A DNA stretch of 64,000 bases from Podocnemis expansa (GCA_007922195.1 ML681998.1:21991697-22055696), one strand, 5' to 3'. Positions 32,313-44,325 are shown, counted from the stretch's first letter. Program-made: numbers and translations. The notes: generated by a model from the sequence alone, not told the origin.

Positions 32313-33144
32313 AACCCAGAGCATCCAGGAGTACATCAGTAAGATGGCACCCAAAGATGAGCTGCTGAGAGAATGCCTGAGGCAGCAGCAGCAGAAATGG
32401 GAGGAAGATCAAGCAGAAGAAGTGCCATGGCAAGACAAGACCCTGCATGGAATGTACCATCGACAGATAGCTGAGGTGGCTGACATTGGGAAATCCTACC
32501 AGTGGCTGGAAAGGGCTGGACTGAAAGACAGCACTGAGGCACTGATCATAGCAGCACAAGAACAGGCACTGAGCACCAGATCCATTGAAGCAGGGGTCTA
32601 CCACACTAGACAGGACCCAAGGTGCAGACTGTGCAGAGAGGCCTCAGAGACAGTCCAACACATAGTGGCAGGATGTAAGATGCAGGCAGGAACAGCATAC
32701 ACTGAACGGCACAGCCAAGTAGCTGGCATGGTGTACAGGAACATCTGCACAGTGTATGGGCTAGACCCTCCCAAGACCAGATGGGAGATCCCACAGAAGG
32801 TCGTGGAGAATAACAGGGCTAAGATCCTGTGGGACTTCCAGATCCAGACAGACAGGCAGGTACTGGCCAATCAACCAGACATCGTGCTAATAGACAAGGA
32901 TCAGAAGACAGCGGTGGTGATAGATGTAGCAGTGCCAAGTGACAGCAACATCAGGAAGAAGGAGTATGAGAAGCTGGAGAAGTACCAGGGCCTGAAAGAG
33001 GAACTAGAGCGGATGTGGAAAGTGAAGGCCAAAGTGGTCCCGGTGGTGGTAGGAGCACTCGGGGCTGTGACTCCTAAGCTGGGAGAGTGGAACAGATCCC
33101 AGGAACAACATCAGAGCTCTCTGTCCAGAAGAGTGCAGTGCTAG
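32281..33144 (+). CDS. LINE C-terminal CCHC finger and restriction-like endonuclease
   Basis: This frame of 287 codons is entered by the frameshift; its first ATG context is not a natural start. Around residues 115-132 lies CRLC-X8-H-X4-C, the CCHC finger found between RT and endonuclease in R2-type elements. The nuclease follows: PDIVLID at residues 199-205 and VIDVAVP at 213-219 supply two candidate catalytic Asp (D200, D215). A KYQGLKEELERMW helix follows. The region ends VVVGALGAVTPKL. This is the RLE rather than the APE class. Confidence 0.85.
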   Translation: MVSVKATVLDETQSIQEYISKMAPKDELLRECLRQQQQKWEEDQAEEVPWQDKTLHGMYHRQIAEVADIGKSYQWLERAGLKDSTEALIIAAQEQALSTRSIEAGVYHTRQDPRCRLCREASETVQHIVAGCKMQAGTAYTERHSQVAGMVYRNICTVYGLDPPKTRWEIPQKVVENNRAKILWDFQIQTDRQVLANQPDIVLIDKDQKTAVVIDVAVPSDSNIRKKEYEKLEKYQGLKEELERMWKVKAKVVPVVVGALGAVTPKLGEWNRSQEQHQSSLSRRVQC

Positions 33145-33241
33145 GAACAGCTAAGATACTGCGCAGAACCCTCAAACTCCCAGGCCTCTGGTAGAGGACC
33201 CGAGGTTGAGGATGACACATACCACCCATAGGGGTAAGAGG
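33145..33241 (+). other. LINE 3' UTR
   Basis: This short noncoding tail ends near GGGGTAAGAGGGGAA and is followed by a T-run. The TAGAGGACCCGAGG text may belong to the 3' end recognised by the RT. No polyadenylation signal is seen. Confidence 0.5.
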
Positions 33242-36200
33242 GGAATTTTTTTTTATTTTGGAGATTTTGCTGTATTTAGTAGGTGATACTTAGAATTCAA
33301 ACAGCCTTGCATAGTTTTGATTGGTCACATAAATATTATCATTTCTGTTCCATGATTCAGTGAGTGTATCTTTTAGGATCTGTTCCAAAGCTAATGGAAG
33401 TTGATGGGCATTTTTCCATTAATGTCAATAGCTTTTGTGTTAGGCCTATAATCTTGAAAAATTATGGTATAGCAGCTAGTATGCAAGATTAGGGTATATT
33501 AGAAGATGTAAAACCTTTCTACTTGTAGCAAAGAGAACTAGCTTGAAGCATCATTTCTATAAAAATTAGACTACTGGGCAACTTATGGGTAGGGTGCAAA
33601 ATTTAATTTTCTTTCATCGTATTCATACAAAGTAATTGAACATATGATCCAAGTTGCAAGGTGTGGTCAGATTCCTCCTTGTCAGATCTTTGAGGGTCAT
33701 TTAGGTCCCAATCCCATCACCATCTATACACAACACTTATATCCATTGTGACATCATGTGAGCATATTTTGGTAATTTTTAGCATAGTACAATAAATACT
33801 GTACTAGCAGAGATTTTAAAGTTCAGGATGTTGTTTTAAAAGGTTTACAAATGACACATCAGACTTTGCAGCACCTTTCTTAGGACTTGATCCAAACACC
33901 ACTGAAGTTAATGGGAGTTCAATGGACTTCAGTCAGGCACCTAGGCTCCAATCCAGCAAAGCACTGGAGCTATGTGCTTAACTTTAAGCACTTTGTTAGT
34001 CTTGGTGAAGTATTTGTGACTACTGCCATGCTTATAGCTAAGGACATGAGTCAGTGTTTTGCTGGGTTAAGGGCTTCAAATGAGGAATTGGAGCACTTAA
34101 AAAAGAAGAAAAGTGAAGGGTTCCAGTAGGTTTGTGACACATAGATTTATGCTGCAGTTCTTTCATACCAAACAATGAGGTATGGAGAAGTTTCTCATTT
34201 GATGTTATAAGCTGTTGTAGCTGATTGCTTCCTACAGTTTCCAGTGATACATGTGAGTGGAAGAGCACTGGTATGTTGAAAATTGCCAGAGAAAAATCTT
34301 TCAATTAGTTCTTGTTAAGACCGGTAGGTCTTAAAAATGTTACTCAAAGGAAGTATGTAGATTTTTAAATAAAAAAAAGGAATTGATATGATTCTTTTAA
34401 AACAGAGAGGAGGAAGTAGGTCAGTGTGGAAAAATTGCAATTCTGTCACTGCCCGTGGGTTACAGTGGATAGTTAGCATTTTACCATTATCTTATCTCAA
34501 ATAATCCCCTTTGCTTTTATCATGTCAGCTGTACCATCAGATAAATTTGTTGTATTGCAAAGCAATACTTAGCAGCTTATCCACTACAGTGTATTACATT
34601 TCCCTTCTTCCAGTTCATGCTTCAATTTTACTGTTTTATGAAATGTTATAGATAAATATGGCAGTGTCAGATTTTCCTAGTCACAGAAGCTAAATGTCTT
34701 GGTAAATGGCAGTGCAGATACCTCACTAATTTACATTAATAACTCATAACAAATTATAGATGTTTGGAGAACTTCCATCAAGTGCAGAAGGCCCAAATGT
34801 GCTCATATGTGGCAATTAAGACCATTACATTGAGGTAATAAAGTAATTACAAATTGCATTAAGTGGTAATAAATAATATGTAATATCTACCAAAACTTGT
34901 GTCTATTAGCATTAGTGGTGCAGAGAGGTTTTCAGATATACCAAATGTGTATTATTAGTGTTTCACTTTAAAAATTCTTTCAGTAAAAATAATTGTTGAA
35001 GTTCTAAATCCTACAAATTATCTGATACCCAGTCTTTCATCTCAAAATGTCAACTGTTAAAAATGCCTTTTCTTACTCAGCCCTAGTATACCCTCACTGC
35101 AGTTTTCAGTGGCAGTTGAAGTGAGATATTAATACTTTGTGTATCTCTGGTTGCCTTACAAACTGCCACTTACCTCCCGTACATGCTGTGCTAAGGTGAC
35201 TAGAAATGCCATCCGGTTGACTTAGTACTACTTCAGTTATACAGCTGGAGTTACAGCATCGAGCCATAGATCAACTGTGCGGGTCTTGACAGACTGCTCA
35301 ATTTTATCTAGAAGAACACACTGATTTCAATCATGCCGCCATCAGTATATACATACCCTTAGATTAACACTCTTCTTTTCCCCTCTTTCTTTGCTTAATC
35401 TTGGGGAAGTCACATAGCATCTGTATTGCATTCAGGAAGACATGGACTTTCATAAAATTGAGATGCAACTACAAACAGAAAAATATATTAAGGTAGTATG
35501 AATAACAGCAGTTAGTACAGTCTACAGAATATGGCCAGTTCTGATCTCAGTTAAACAGATGTAAATCCAGAGAAACTTCAGAAACATCAATGAATTTGCT
35601 CTGAAGAGATCAGAGTCTAGTCCATCATTTCTAGAAGATGCAGTTCTAGGAGTTAAGAGTGACATTCACTTCAGCATCAGAGAAATTCAGTATTTATGAA
35701 GATCAAATACCATGATGAATGGGGTGGTAAAAGCTTCCCCACCAACCTGGAACCAGTATTCAATTTTATGGGCTGGACTAGAATCCATCCTTGCCACTTG
35801 TATGGGTCACTAAAGTCATTGGACCACCAGTGTTGCCCTTTATACTGCAGCTATGAGACTAGTGTGGAAATATTTCTACTGATGGATGCCCTTCATAACT
35901 ATATGCTAGTCTTAAGCATGCAAAGAGGCTTAAGCACACTTGGACCTTTCAAAATGAAGTGCATTTATTCTAATAAAGCAATGATAGATGTATTTGTTCT
36001 CAGTACCACTGTGCAAAGTTCATGTTAAACACCTAAACTTGATCAGTGTCCAGGAAACAATCCACCTGAAATAATTTTGCAGTATTGAAGCTAACTCTTC
36101 TCAAGAATAGTCTGTACTGTTTGCAAGGCTAAAATTGGTCTTGTCTGAAGCCCACTGACCTGTCTCCAAATAAATAAGTTATGCTGCTCCTGTTGCACCC

Positions 36201-36660
36201 CATGAGAATTTCTAACAACTTTGTGAAGCAGGGTATGATCACTATAGTAAAGCTTCTTGCATCATATATACTTTGTAGTGGAAATTAGGTTTTAGTTACT
36301 GCGCAAATAGCAGCAGCAGAAGGTAATAAACCTCTCAGCTTCAGCATATGCTGTAACATCCTACAGTTGTCATAGTTACTCAGTAAGTGACACAAAACCA
36401 TCTAAAGACCACTGCCTTGATGGTGCTTTTGTGTTTAATCAAATCAGTCAATGGGAGGTTTTTGGGTTCTACATGATGTTTAGTCTCGACTGTGATAACA
36501 TTAGTTAACATGATAAGTGAAGTAAATTTTCTACCTTTGTTGTGTATCTGCCTCCATCGTTCTTGCTCTAGAATTAGCCTCAGTGTGCAAGCATAATCTA
36601 TGGCATAATAGTTAAGTGTTCGTGTGGTTTAGCACTGCTTCTGCAGCATTAGTATGAGCA
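33242..36660. other. Gene-free stretch with palindromic repeat bits
   Basis: There is no coding support. Near 33380-33440 and 33875-33960 are pieces of a palindromic interspersed repeat (ACTTGATCCAAACACC / GTTAATGGGAGTTCAATGG). The rest is AT-rich with nothing I recognise. Confidence 0.45.
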
Positions 36661-36990
36661 GAATATTTTTTTATTTATTTGAACGAGCTGCATTTTTTAG
36701 TTCAAACAAAAAAAGTGCAGCTAGTTTGAACTAAAAGTTAGTTTGAACTCAAATCATGGCTAGTTTGAACTAGCATGGCTACATCACACTAGTTTGAACT
36801 AAGTCCCAACTAAGGGCTTAGTTTGAACTTACTGCTTGAACTAACTAGTCTGCACTGAGCTTTGCTTAGTTCGAATTAAAAAAAAAAAAAAAGTAGTTCA
36901 AACTAGGCAGAGCCTAGTCTAGACAGGGACCAAATTAGTCTGGATTAAACCTCCTTAATCTGGGCTAATTTGCTAGTAAAGACATAGCCC
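36661..36990. mobile_element. Palindromic-word MITE (TAGTTYGAACTA type), copy 3
   Basis: The right end is AAAGACATAGCCC; the left end is decayed near an A/T-rich run. The interior repeats TAGTTTGAACTA words and shares a TAGTCTGGATTAA block with copy 1. Confidence 0.6.
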
Positions 36991-38447
36991 TTGTTTGTGA
37001 AGCCAAGAATGAAGACAAAATGGAGGCGTTTCTAGAGTCTTTTATCTCCTGTCCCAAAAGGGTGGAATTTTATTGACCCCCACACAGACAATAATACAGT
37101 TGTGAAAAAGTACAGCAACAAAACGGAGTCCAGGGTCACATAAGCACATGCCCTTATATGCTTTGGTGTCTTACTGGAGCATCCATTCCCTGTGTTCTTA
37201 CTAAAGAGTCCCGGAAGGCTCACTGGGCAGAGAAAAGCTGCTTTTATAGCCCATTGGGAGAGTCAGTTGCCTTTGATGGCCCACCAGTACAAAACTATCT
37301 GCTTCAATGCAAATTTTACATGGTGGGTGTTACCCAGGAATGGAGCACATATGAAGGATACCAGTACAGTCAATATTTATAACTTCAGATACAAAAATTA
37401 TACTTGCATGTAAGCAAGTTAATCATCCTCAGTAAATCATAACTTTTCCATTGATACCTTACATGACATGTTTGTGCAAGGGTCACTACAATCGTCTAAC
37501 AGTACCAATCTTAATGGTCATATTTCAATCATGCAGCATCACAAGCCCCTTTAAAAGTAATGCTTTTATTCTTATTCTTATAAATACTATTTTCTGGTCT
37601 CAAGCTTGTTTAACAGACCTTTAGGTTCCCCTGCTGTATAACAATATGAGCTTCAGCAGTAATTTTGTAAAGAAGTGTTACATCACCTATCTGCTTATGT
37701 GAGATTAGTAGCAGCAAGGAGAAAGCAGGCTGGGAGGGAGGGGCAAGTATGAACATCCTAAATCCTGTGGATTTTGGCCTGGACTGGATCATGTCTTTGC
37801 TTCTGCCCCATGATAATCACCTCCTCTAGCCCAGGCAACATCATTGTCCCATTTGCCCCTGGTTAGATTGCAGGGTGGGTGCTCAAGTGACATTCTGAAG
37901 GAGTGCATTTGGAAAAGTAATTGTAATGGAACACGAATCTCTACTGTAGTGTTGCTGTGTTTATCACACCTCACCTGAGCTGAGAACAGCGTAGCTGACA
38001 TTGCGTTAAAGAGTTAAAGGATACATATCTTCCATATTTGTCTGCAGTGGGAGCTCTGTAGCCAGTCTGTATCTGGTTCATGATAGTAATTGCCTGTGTT
38101 AAGATTTAGAAAAATGTCCAAGTTGCTGACACCTAGAAAATGGCTGCTGTAAACTATATTAGCTGACTATCGCTATTGAGGAGCCAATCAGGGATTACTG
38201 CAGGTCAGGGCTTGGGTAGGAGCCAGCTGCCAATCATTCAACACATACTGGAGATTTTTCCACACCAGGGGACTCTGTAGCAGGCAGGATCCAAACCCCA
38301 AATGGCATGAAAAGATCTGATTGTAACAGAGACTTCAGCCCATTCTGTACAATATGTTAATTAACTGCAGTATATACTGATTTTGTTTGTGTGTCCTTGT
38401 GAAGGAGATTGTCACACACCATCAGTTTGAAGGCAAGGATGAGAAAC
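36991..38447. other. Gene-free stretch
   Basis: No feature I can support. Confidence 0.5.
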
Positions 38448-38450
38448 TTA

Positions 38451-38897
38451 GGGTATGTCTACACTTACAATTTAGTTCGAATTAAGAAGGCTTAATTCAG
38501 ACTAAATTAGGGCATGTCCACACTTGCTTTCATTAGTTCGAACTAAGGAGTTCTCTTAGTTCGAACTAAGGAAAGCCTAGTTCGAATCTATAAAACCTCC
38601 CTTAAGTTCCAATTGATGTTAATTCGAACATGTTAGTTTGAATTAACCCAATGTAGCTGAGTTAATTTGAATTCACTGTTAGTTCAGATTAACGACAGCT
38701 TGATTTTCCCTATGCAATAGCGCCCCCTGCCTGATTTGAACTTGCAAGTCCTGTGCATGGACATGCTAGTTCGAATTAGGGTTTCTAGTGTGGCTGGTTA
38801 ATTCGAATTAACTTAATTTGAACTAATAATTATTAGTCCAAATTGATTAGTTCGAATTCAGTTAATTCAAATTAACCTTCTAAGTGTAGTCATACCC
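38451..38897. mobile_element. TIR element, TAGTTCGAATTA word type, TTA target duplication
   Basis: It begins GGGTATGTCTACACTTA and ends TAAGTGTAGTCATACCC, flanked by TTA on both sides. The interior is built from TTAGTTCGAATTAA and AATTCGAACT words. It is 447 bp and noncoding. A second internal terminus, GGGCATGTCCACACTTG, lies near 38511, suggesting a nested or duplicated start. Confidence 0.78.
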
Positions 38898-38929
38898 TTA
38901 CAGAATTGTCAGCTTCTCATGTGGTAAAG

Positions 38930-39030
38930 AGTTGCTTTGATTGCAGTGGGATTTTCCCCCACAAAAGCTCATGAGATAAGTAAATTTGTTAGTCTTTAAA
39001 AATGCCACAGGACTTCTTATTTGTTTTAAT
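38930..39030 (+). mobile_element. PLE 3' terminus, solo
   Basis: It contains AAAGCTCATGAGATAAG, AAATTTGTTAGTCTTTAAAA and TGCCACAGGACTTC, the plus-oriented tail of the PLE family. No inverted partner is seen nearby. Confidence 0.65.
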
Positions 39031-39529
39031 TGAAAGCATTTTCCTGGCTAAGAGTTTCACTAGAAGGCAAGCAAGTAATGCATTAACTACTTCTCTGTGT
39101 GTAAAATGTGTTTTTTTAAATATTAACCTGGACGCTAATTTAATTAAATTGATAGTAAGGGCAAGCTGACATTGTTAAAGCTAATGCTCTACTTTCTGAG
39201 ACAAGACATATAAAAAGTCAGATTGTTTATATGAATTCCTTTATTGAACTTTGTGAGCTACATTGCATGTGTTTTCTCACAGTGTTTTGCACAGGCTTTG
39301 GAGCAATAAAAGTGGACTAATATTTTCATTTAGCACTCTGTAGTTTATTTTAGGATCTGACTTTTTTATATCTTATTGAATTGCATTTGTTTTAAGGGTG
39401 AATAAAATAAAAACAAGGGTAGATTTTGCCAACTACTGATCCTCTTTGATGCATAAAGAGTTTAAAACAACTATTTTTCTACTTCTGTTAATGGCTGGTC
39501 CTCACTTTTCTCTTTGATGGGGGACCTTA

Positions 39530-40509
39530 GGCTATGTCTACACTGGAGGGGCACTGGGAGGTCAACTTAACAAGGTTAAGTCAACTTAACCCTGTTAAGT
39601 TGACTTCAGGGTATGTCTGACTGTGCAGACATACCTGGGGTGCCCCATCCCCTACCCTGCCCCCAGTCCCGATTGGGCACCCAGAGCCCAGTTGGCTCTG
39701 GGTACCTGATCCGGTCCAAGCTGCTGGGAGCAGAGTCAATTTCACAGGCTCATAGCCTCAGAAATTGACTAGGCTCCGAGCCTCCTGATGCCCCTGGCAA
39801 AGGGCATCAAGCCAGATGGGACACCGAGCCACTTGCTGCGGCGGGGAAGGGTAGGAGTCGGCTCCTCACCCCTGCAGCCTGCAGCAATTGTGTGGGAGTC
39901 TAATCGGGCTCCCAGCCCCTTGCTGTGGCTGGTGAGGGCTGGCAGCTCACTTATGCTCCGGCCGCTTGCAAGCAGCCAAGGGTGTGGGGACCTGGCATCT
40001 CCAGCATCCAGGGGTGCAGGGAGCCAGGGAGGTGATGGCTCCCTGCACCCCTGGCTGCTTCCAAGCTGCTTGTCAATTTCACAGGCTCAGAGTCTGAAGC
40101 TGACCAGGCTCCTAGTTGCCTGCTCCATGGCACAAGCTGCTGGGAGCCAGATAGGGCTTTGAGCATGTCCTAGCCCCCTCACCCATGGAGAGGGGCTGGG
40201 AGCCAGATCTGAACCCAAGCTCCTCGCCACAGGGCAGAAGCTGGATTGTCCCCCTCCAGGCTGGATCAGGGCCCTGGACCCAATCACACACTGGGACAGG
40301 GAAGGAATCACACACTGGGACAGGGAAGGGGTGGGCCCAGCCCTGTAAAGTCAGCTTAAAAGCTTAAGCTGACTTACAAGGCAGGAGTTATTAAATCAGC
40401 TTAAGCACTTGCTTAAGTCAACTTAATAATTTCTAAATATAGACAGGGTTTTGCTTAAGTCAACTTAGAAGGCTTTAAGTTGACTGAAGCCCATAGTGTA
40501 GACATACCC
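39530..40509. mobile_element. 980-bp TIR element, TTAAGTYRACTTAA word type, TTA target duplication
   Basis: The ends are GGCTATGTCTACACTGG and ATAGTGTAGACATACCC, flanked by TTA (39527-39529, 40510-40512). Both termini carry iterated words such as AAGTCAACTTAA and TTAAGTTGACTT. The middle, about 39650-40330, is GC-rich and contains a tandem duplication of CACACTGGGACAGGGAAGG (about 40288-40330). The long frames in it are compositional; no transposase was recognised. Confidence 0.75.
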
Positions 40510-40879
40510 TTAATGATGTCATTGGAGGACCCAAATAATACTGTCACAAGACTGTAACCTACACTGAAGATTTTCCTTCTTGGGAGTTCCTAAGGCCTGA
40601 TCCTTGGTCTTTCATCTTAAACACTCATTTATATCTATGCAAAGTTGATCTAAAATTCTGATCAGTTAGGGGTTTACATCAGCTTTGCACTAAATGTTGC
40701 ATTCAAGCTGCAAATAGGGGAGAATCAAGTCATTAGGCCTTTCCTTTCAGCATTCCCTCTTCCACCTTGGGAAAATAAGCAAGAAGTTCATCTTATAGCC
40801 TTATTTGGTAATACTGTAAAATTCCTCTAGCAGAAATTCAATCTGAGTCCTGAAATTTGCATTTGTCTTTGAATAGTGT

Positions 40880-41200
40880 CCCTATGTGTGGTTCATAGTA
40901 GGTCAAGTAGCATGCCTGCGCCTGGCTCAGGAAATCTTCAGCAGCAGTACCAGGAGCAACGCTGACCCAGGAAAAGACTGGGGCCCAGGCCCTACCTCTG
41001 GTCCCAGTTCAGGGTCTGGGCCCAATCCTGTTCTCCCGGGACCATTGGCAGGGCCCAGATTGGGCTCCTACCACCGTTAGCCCAGCCCCAGATGCCTGGC
41101 CTCAGGTCCCCAGCCAGGGACAGGGATGGGGAAGACAGCTGTCACAGCAGGCAGCCCAACCCCAGACTGCCAGCATTTGGGGCACTGGCACTGAGACTCA
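40880..41200. repeat. GC-rich unclassified segment
   Basis: Gly/Pro-biased frames in all directions come from CCCAGG-rich sequence. No domain or terminal structure is visible. Confidence 0.3.
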
Positions 41201-43332
41201 GGGCATGAGTCCCCCTGTGCCCAGCACCAGCAACATCACTGAGCAGTACCCATTTGGCCATATGCACTCTTTCCTGCTTCATCTGTGAGCAGTGTCTATA
41301 TACATAGTGTTGTATGGCTCTTAGTTCTTTCTCCTTGGCATGGGACAGAATCCCTAGTAAAGCTGCGTACATCTTTAGTGTCCTTAGTAGTATCAATGCT
41401 TTAATTTCTAGTTCCTAGTTAGTAGTTGTTTTCTTTAAAATTTTTGTTCCCTTTACCATTTTAAATAAAAATACATTATTTTTCTTTGTCTTTTTCCTCC
41501 CACTTATCCTTGGATTAGCCTAGGTTTCTTTTTTCTGTGCCATCCCCTACTGGGAAACATTCCCTACATGGAGTTATGACCAGATCCCCAAGTTTAAGAG
41601 GTGCCTCTCTTGTCATGGGGTTATCCCAAAGAGTGACAGCCACTCACGGTTCATCTGTGGCCTCAACAAGAGGCGCATACCTGAGAAGAGCATCCTCTGC
41701 CTCAGGTTAAAGACAGTTTCTGAAAGGCTGGGAGCTGAGACTAAAACTTCTACTGATGGAGCACTTCTTTAGGTCAGTCTCTGGTCCTGATCCTAATACT
41801 TCTCATCCTGGCACCTGCCATTGGCATGGTCATCTGCCGGCCCCCAGAAGCTTCACCACGCACCATGAAAAGAAATTCTGTTCTTTTCTGCCAGGACAAG
41901 ATAATACAAGCACCAAAGTCAACTTCTAAGGAGCAGCTTCAGAAAAGACCATCTTCTATGAGGTCAGTAGCATCAACATCTTCCAGGGCGAGACACGGCT
42001 TCTGTAACCTCCAGTACTAGCACTGGTAAGAAGTCTAAAAGCCTTAAGACATAACTTGGGATTGAGATAGCTAAATCAAAAAATCTCAAAATTAGCTCTG
42101 ATCTCCTCAGCAACTTCAAGTGTGTTGACCCTGACTTAATCATTGGCACTAAAGCTTTCAATACAATCTACTGGCTGGCCAATGGAATGCATTCTAACAC
42201 TGGCACCATCAATATTCTCTGTGTCTGCACCAATACTTACACTGCAACTGGGACTGATGATGTTCTGCCAGTACCACTAAACTTGTCTCAGACACCCCAG
42301 AATTGCTGCTCCTCTGTACTAGGCCCCAACAATTTATATATCTTCCCTGAGAGGTATCTTGTAACCAATCATTCTCCTCCACAATCGCAGACCATCCCTT
42401 TCCAGCAAGGAGGAAGAGGAAGAAGAAAAGTAGTACTCCATCAAGGCTTAGATTAAATCATCATCTCAGAGGGCTTGACATAGTCTTACTGCCACCCTTG
42501 ATGCTCAGGGACCAGTAGTGAACTAGGTCCTTAGTATGAATGTCCCCAGATGCAGCCACAGATGCCTGTTCTCGCTCATTAGTCTTACTGGGACACTTGG
42601 GCTGCATATAGGTTCCACTTTCCCAAACCACCAACAGAGCAGAGATAAGGACAAATATGGTCTCCATCTCTATTAATCACTAGGGCTCCCAATCCTGAGC
42701 CAGAACTGCTAGAGGAACATAAGGAAAAATTGGAGGAAGAGGTTACTCTACTAGCCTACATCTTCTCATTCTCCACTGATGAGGCTATTACACCACCCTC
42801 TCCAGTATCAAAGAACTGTTCCACACAGTTGAGGACTTTCTCCAGATCACACTGGAGGAAGATAGAGAGCAACAGCACAAGTAGCTCAACATCTTACACA
42901 TCTGCAGAGATTGTGCTGCCAGCTAACGAGGTCTTGTGAGATGCACACAAAGAGATCTGGCAGATCAAAGCATCAATACCACATACCTGTAAGCCAAAGG
43001 ACAAGAAATACTGTGTCTCATCTAAAGACATGGCATTCCTATTTTACCAGTCGTTCTCCAAACTCCCTCATAGTTAATGCAGTGCAGAAGAAAGGACAAC
43101 ATCATTATTCCAGGGCAACCACTTAAGACTGGGGCTGGAAGAGACTAGACCTCTTCAGTTGCATTGCAGCTATGCTCCTGTTCCCAACTGCGAAACATTT
43201 CTAACCAAATAACTGAGGCACTTCTAACCAAATACAACCATATCAGCTTTTCCAAGTTTCAGGAATTTAGTCAACATCTCCCTGAGGACTAAAATGAAAA
43301 GTTCAAAGTACTGGTGGAGGAAAGACCATTTT
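41201..43332 (+). pseudogene. DIRS-like copy 2: leader and gag remnant
   Basis: The AT-rich leader precedes a gag-like region starting near 41580. The N-terminal Cys/His segment reads FKRCLSCHGVIPKSDSHS, then CGLNKRRIPEKSI, then CLRLKT. Further gag-like blocks follow in changing frames, including AITPPSPVSKNCSTQLRTF (about 42785) and SFSKFQEFSQHLPED (about 43240). A MITE at 43333 interrupts the late gag. The copy lacks any pol piece within the window. It parallels copy 1 at 1-4850, and together they suggest an abundant, old DIRS-like family. Confidence 0.55.
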
Positions 43333-43694
43333 GGCTATGTTCACACATAGGGGTTATTTCGATACAAGTTGTTTCGAAACAACTTGTATCGAAATAAGGC
43401 ATTATTTCTAAATAAGTTAATTCGAATTAAGAAAATGTTAATTCGAATTAAGGAAAAAAGCTCAAAGCGAAATAGCATATTCGGACAACAGTTATTTCAA
43501 AACGAGTCACCGTCATTTCAAAATAACATGTTCAGATGGGATTGTTTCAAAACAATCGTTTCGAAACAACGTTGTTTCATCACCAAATGGGGTTTAAGTT
43601 GTTTTGAAACAACGGTACGTTGTGTGAACATGGTGTTTCTTATTTCGAAACAACCTCTATTGTTTCTAAATAAGACTGCTGTGTGAACACACCC
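43333..43694. mobile_element. Palindromic-word MITE (TTTCGAAA type)
   Basis: The ends are GGCTATGTTCACACA and TGTGTGAACACACCC, a sister terminus to the GTCTACAC type. The interior repeats GTTTCGAAACAAC, TTTCAAAACGA and TTCGAATTAA words. The flanks are TTT and TTC, a weak 3-bp duplication. Removing it rejoins the DIRS gag text across the insertion point. Confidence 0.75.
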
Positions 43695-44325
43695 TTCTAG
43701 TCTGTATGGGACTGCAAGCCTCTCTGCAGGCTGTGGACACAGTGACTTGCCTCTTTATGACATTTGTGATGATAAGATGTGCTTTATGGCTTCACTGCTT
43801 GGGATTACCTAGGGAAGTGCAGGCTACTGTGAAAAATCTGCCATATGAAGGATCTAAACTCTTTGTTGAGTGTACTGATAAGTCCCTTCATTCTCTAAAG
43901 GATTCCAGAGTGACACTGCATTCATTTGGCATATATATAGTAATATCAAAGAGAAGACAGGCTACATATCAATCTAGCCCAGGATCTTGACCCCTAATAG
44001 CATTAGGATGCTCAACAAATGCATCATGGACTCCCCACAATCTTAGACAGACATAAACGCAAGCAACTGTGCTCCATCCATCCACCTCCAAATAACAGTT
44101 TTGAAAATTTGGTTGAGGCCCTGAGATGCCTTTCCCTGGTCCAGTTGCTTCAATCATCTCCAGTAATCCATCAGTTTGGGAACCGCCTGACCCTGTTCTA
44201 TGCATCATGGGAACACGTCACCTGTGACAATATGAAGAGGAGTGTATGGGTGCCCCAACAGGCAACCAAAGATACGTGATCCCAGGTGCAGGATGCTCCA
44301 GCCCCTACAGTGGAACACTCATAGG
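43695..44325 (+). pseudogene. DIRS-like copy 2: late gag and linker
   Basis: This follows the MITE with AVDTVTCLFMT, then LPREVQATVKNLPYEGSKL and HSLKDSRVTLHSFGIY near 43730-43935. That is the gag segment preceding the linker in DIRS elements and corresponds to 830-1080 in copy 1. A VIHQFGNRLTLFYASW block follows near 44165-44215. Several stops make it nonfunctional. Confidence 0.65.

Larger units (their letters stand above)
29952..33144 (+). pseudogene. LINE polyprotein, broken by one amber codon and one frameshift
   Basis: The frame runs from the first ATG at 29952 through the Myb-like and RT parts, with an in-frame TAG at 30363-30365. Near 32255-32285, in the G-rich run of GGCGGGCGGGG, it shifts by one base into the frame that carries the finger and endonuclease to 33144. 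Everything else is open. Total length is about 1,060 codons, similar to R2-type proteins. The sequence after 30381 could start at an ATG there, giving an RT-only product. Confidence 0.85.
29784..33241 (+). mobile_element. R2-superclade non-LTR retrotransposon with restriction-like endonuclease, near full length
   Basis: The element has a single-ORF architecture: Myb-like N-terminus, RT, CCHC finger and C-terminal restriction-like endonuclease (RLE). This is the layout of R2/R4/NeSL-type elements and unlike CR1 or L1, which use an APE endonuclease. The likely 5' end is a 20-nt hairpin and a tRNA-like module. The 3' UTR after 33144 is only about 100 bases and has no poly(A) tail or short tandem repeat. 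I could not find a target duplication; the flanks are A-rich on the left and T-rich on the right. It is the most intact element in the window. Clade assignment within the RLE group needs a phylogeny. Confidence 0.85.
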
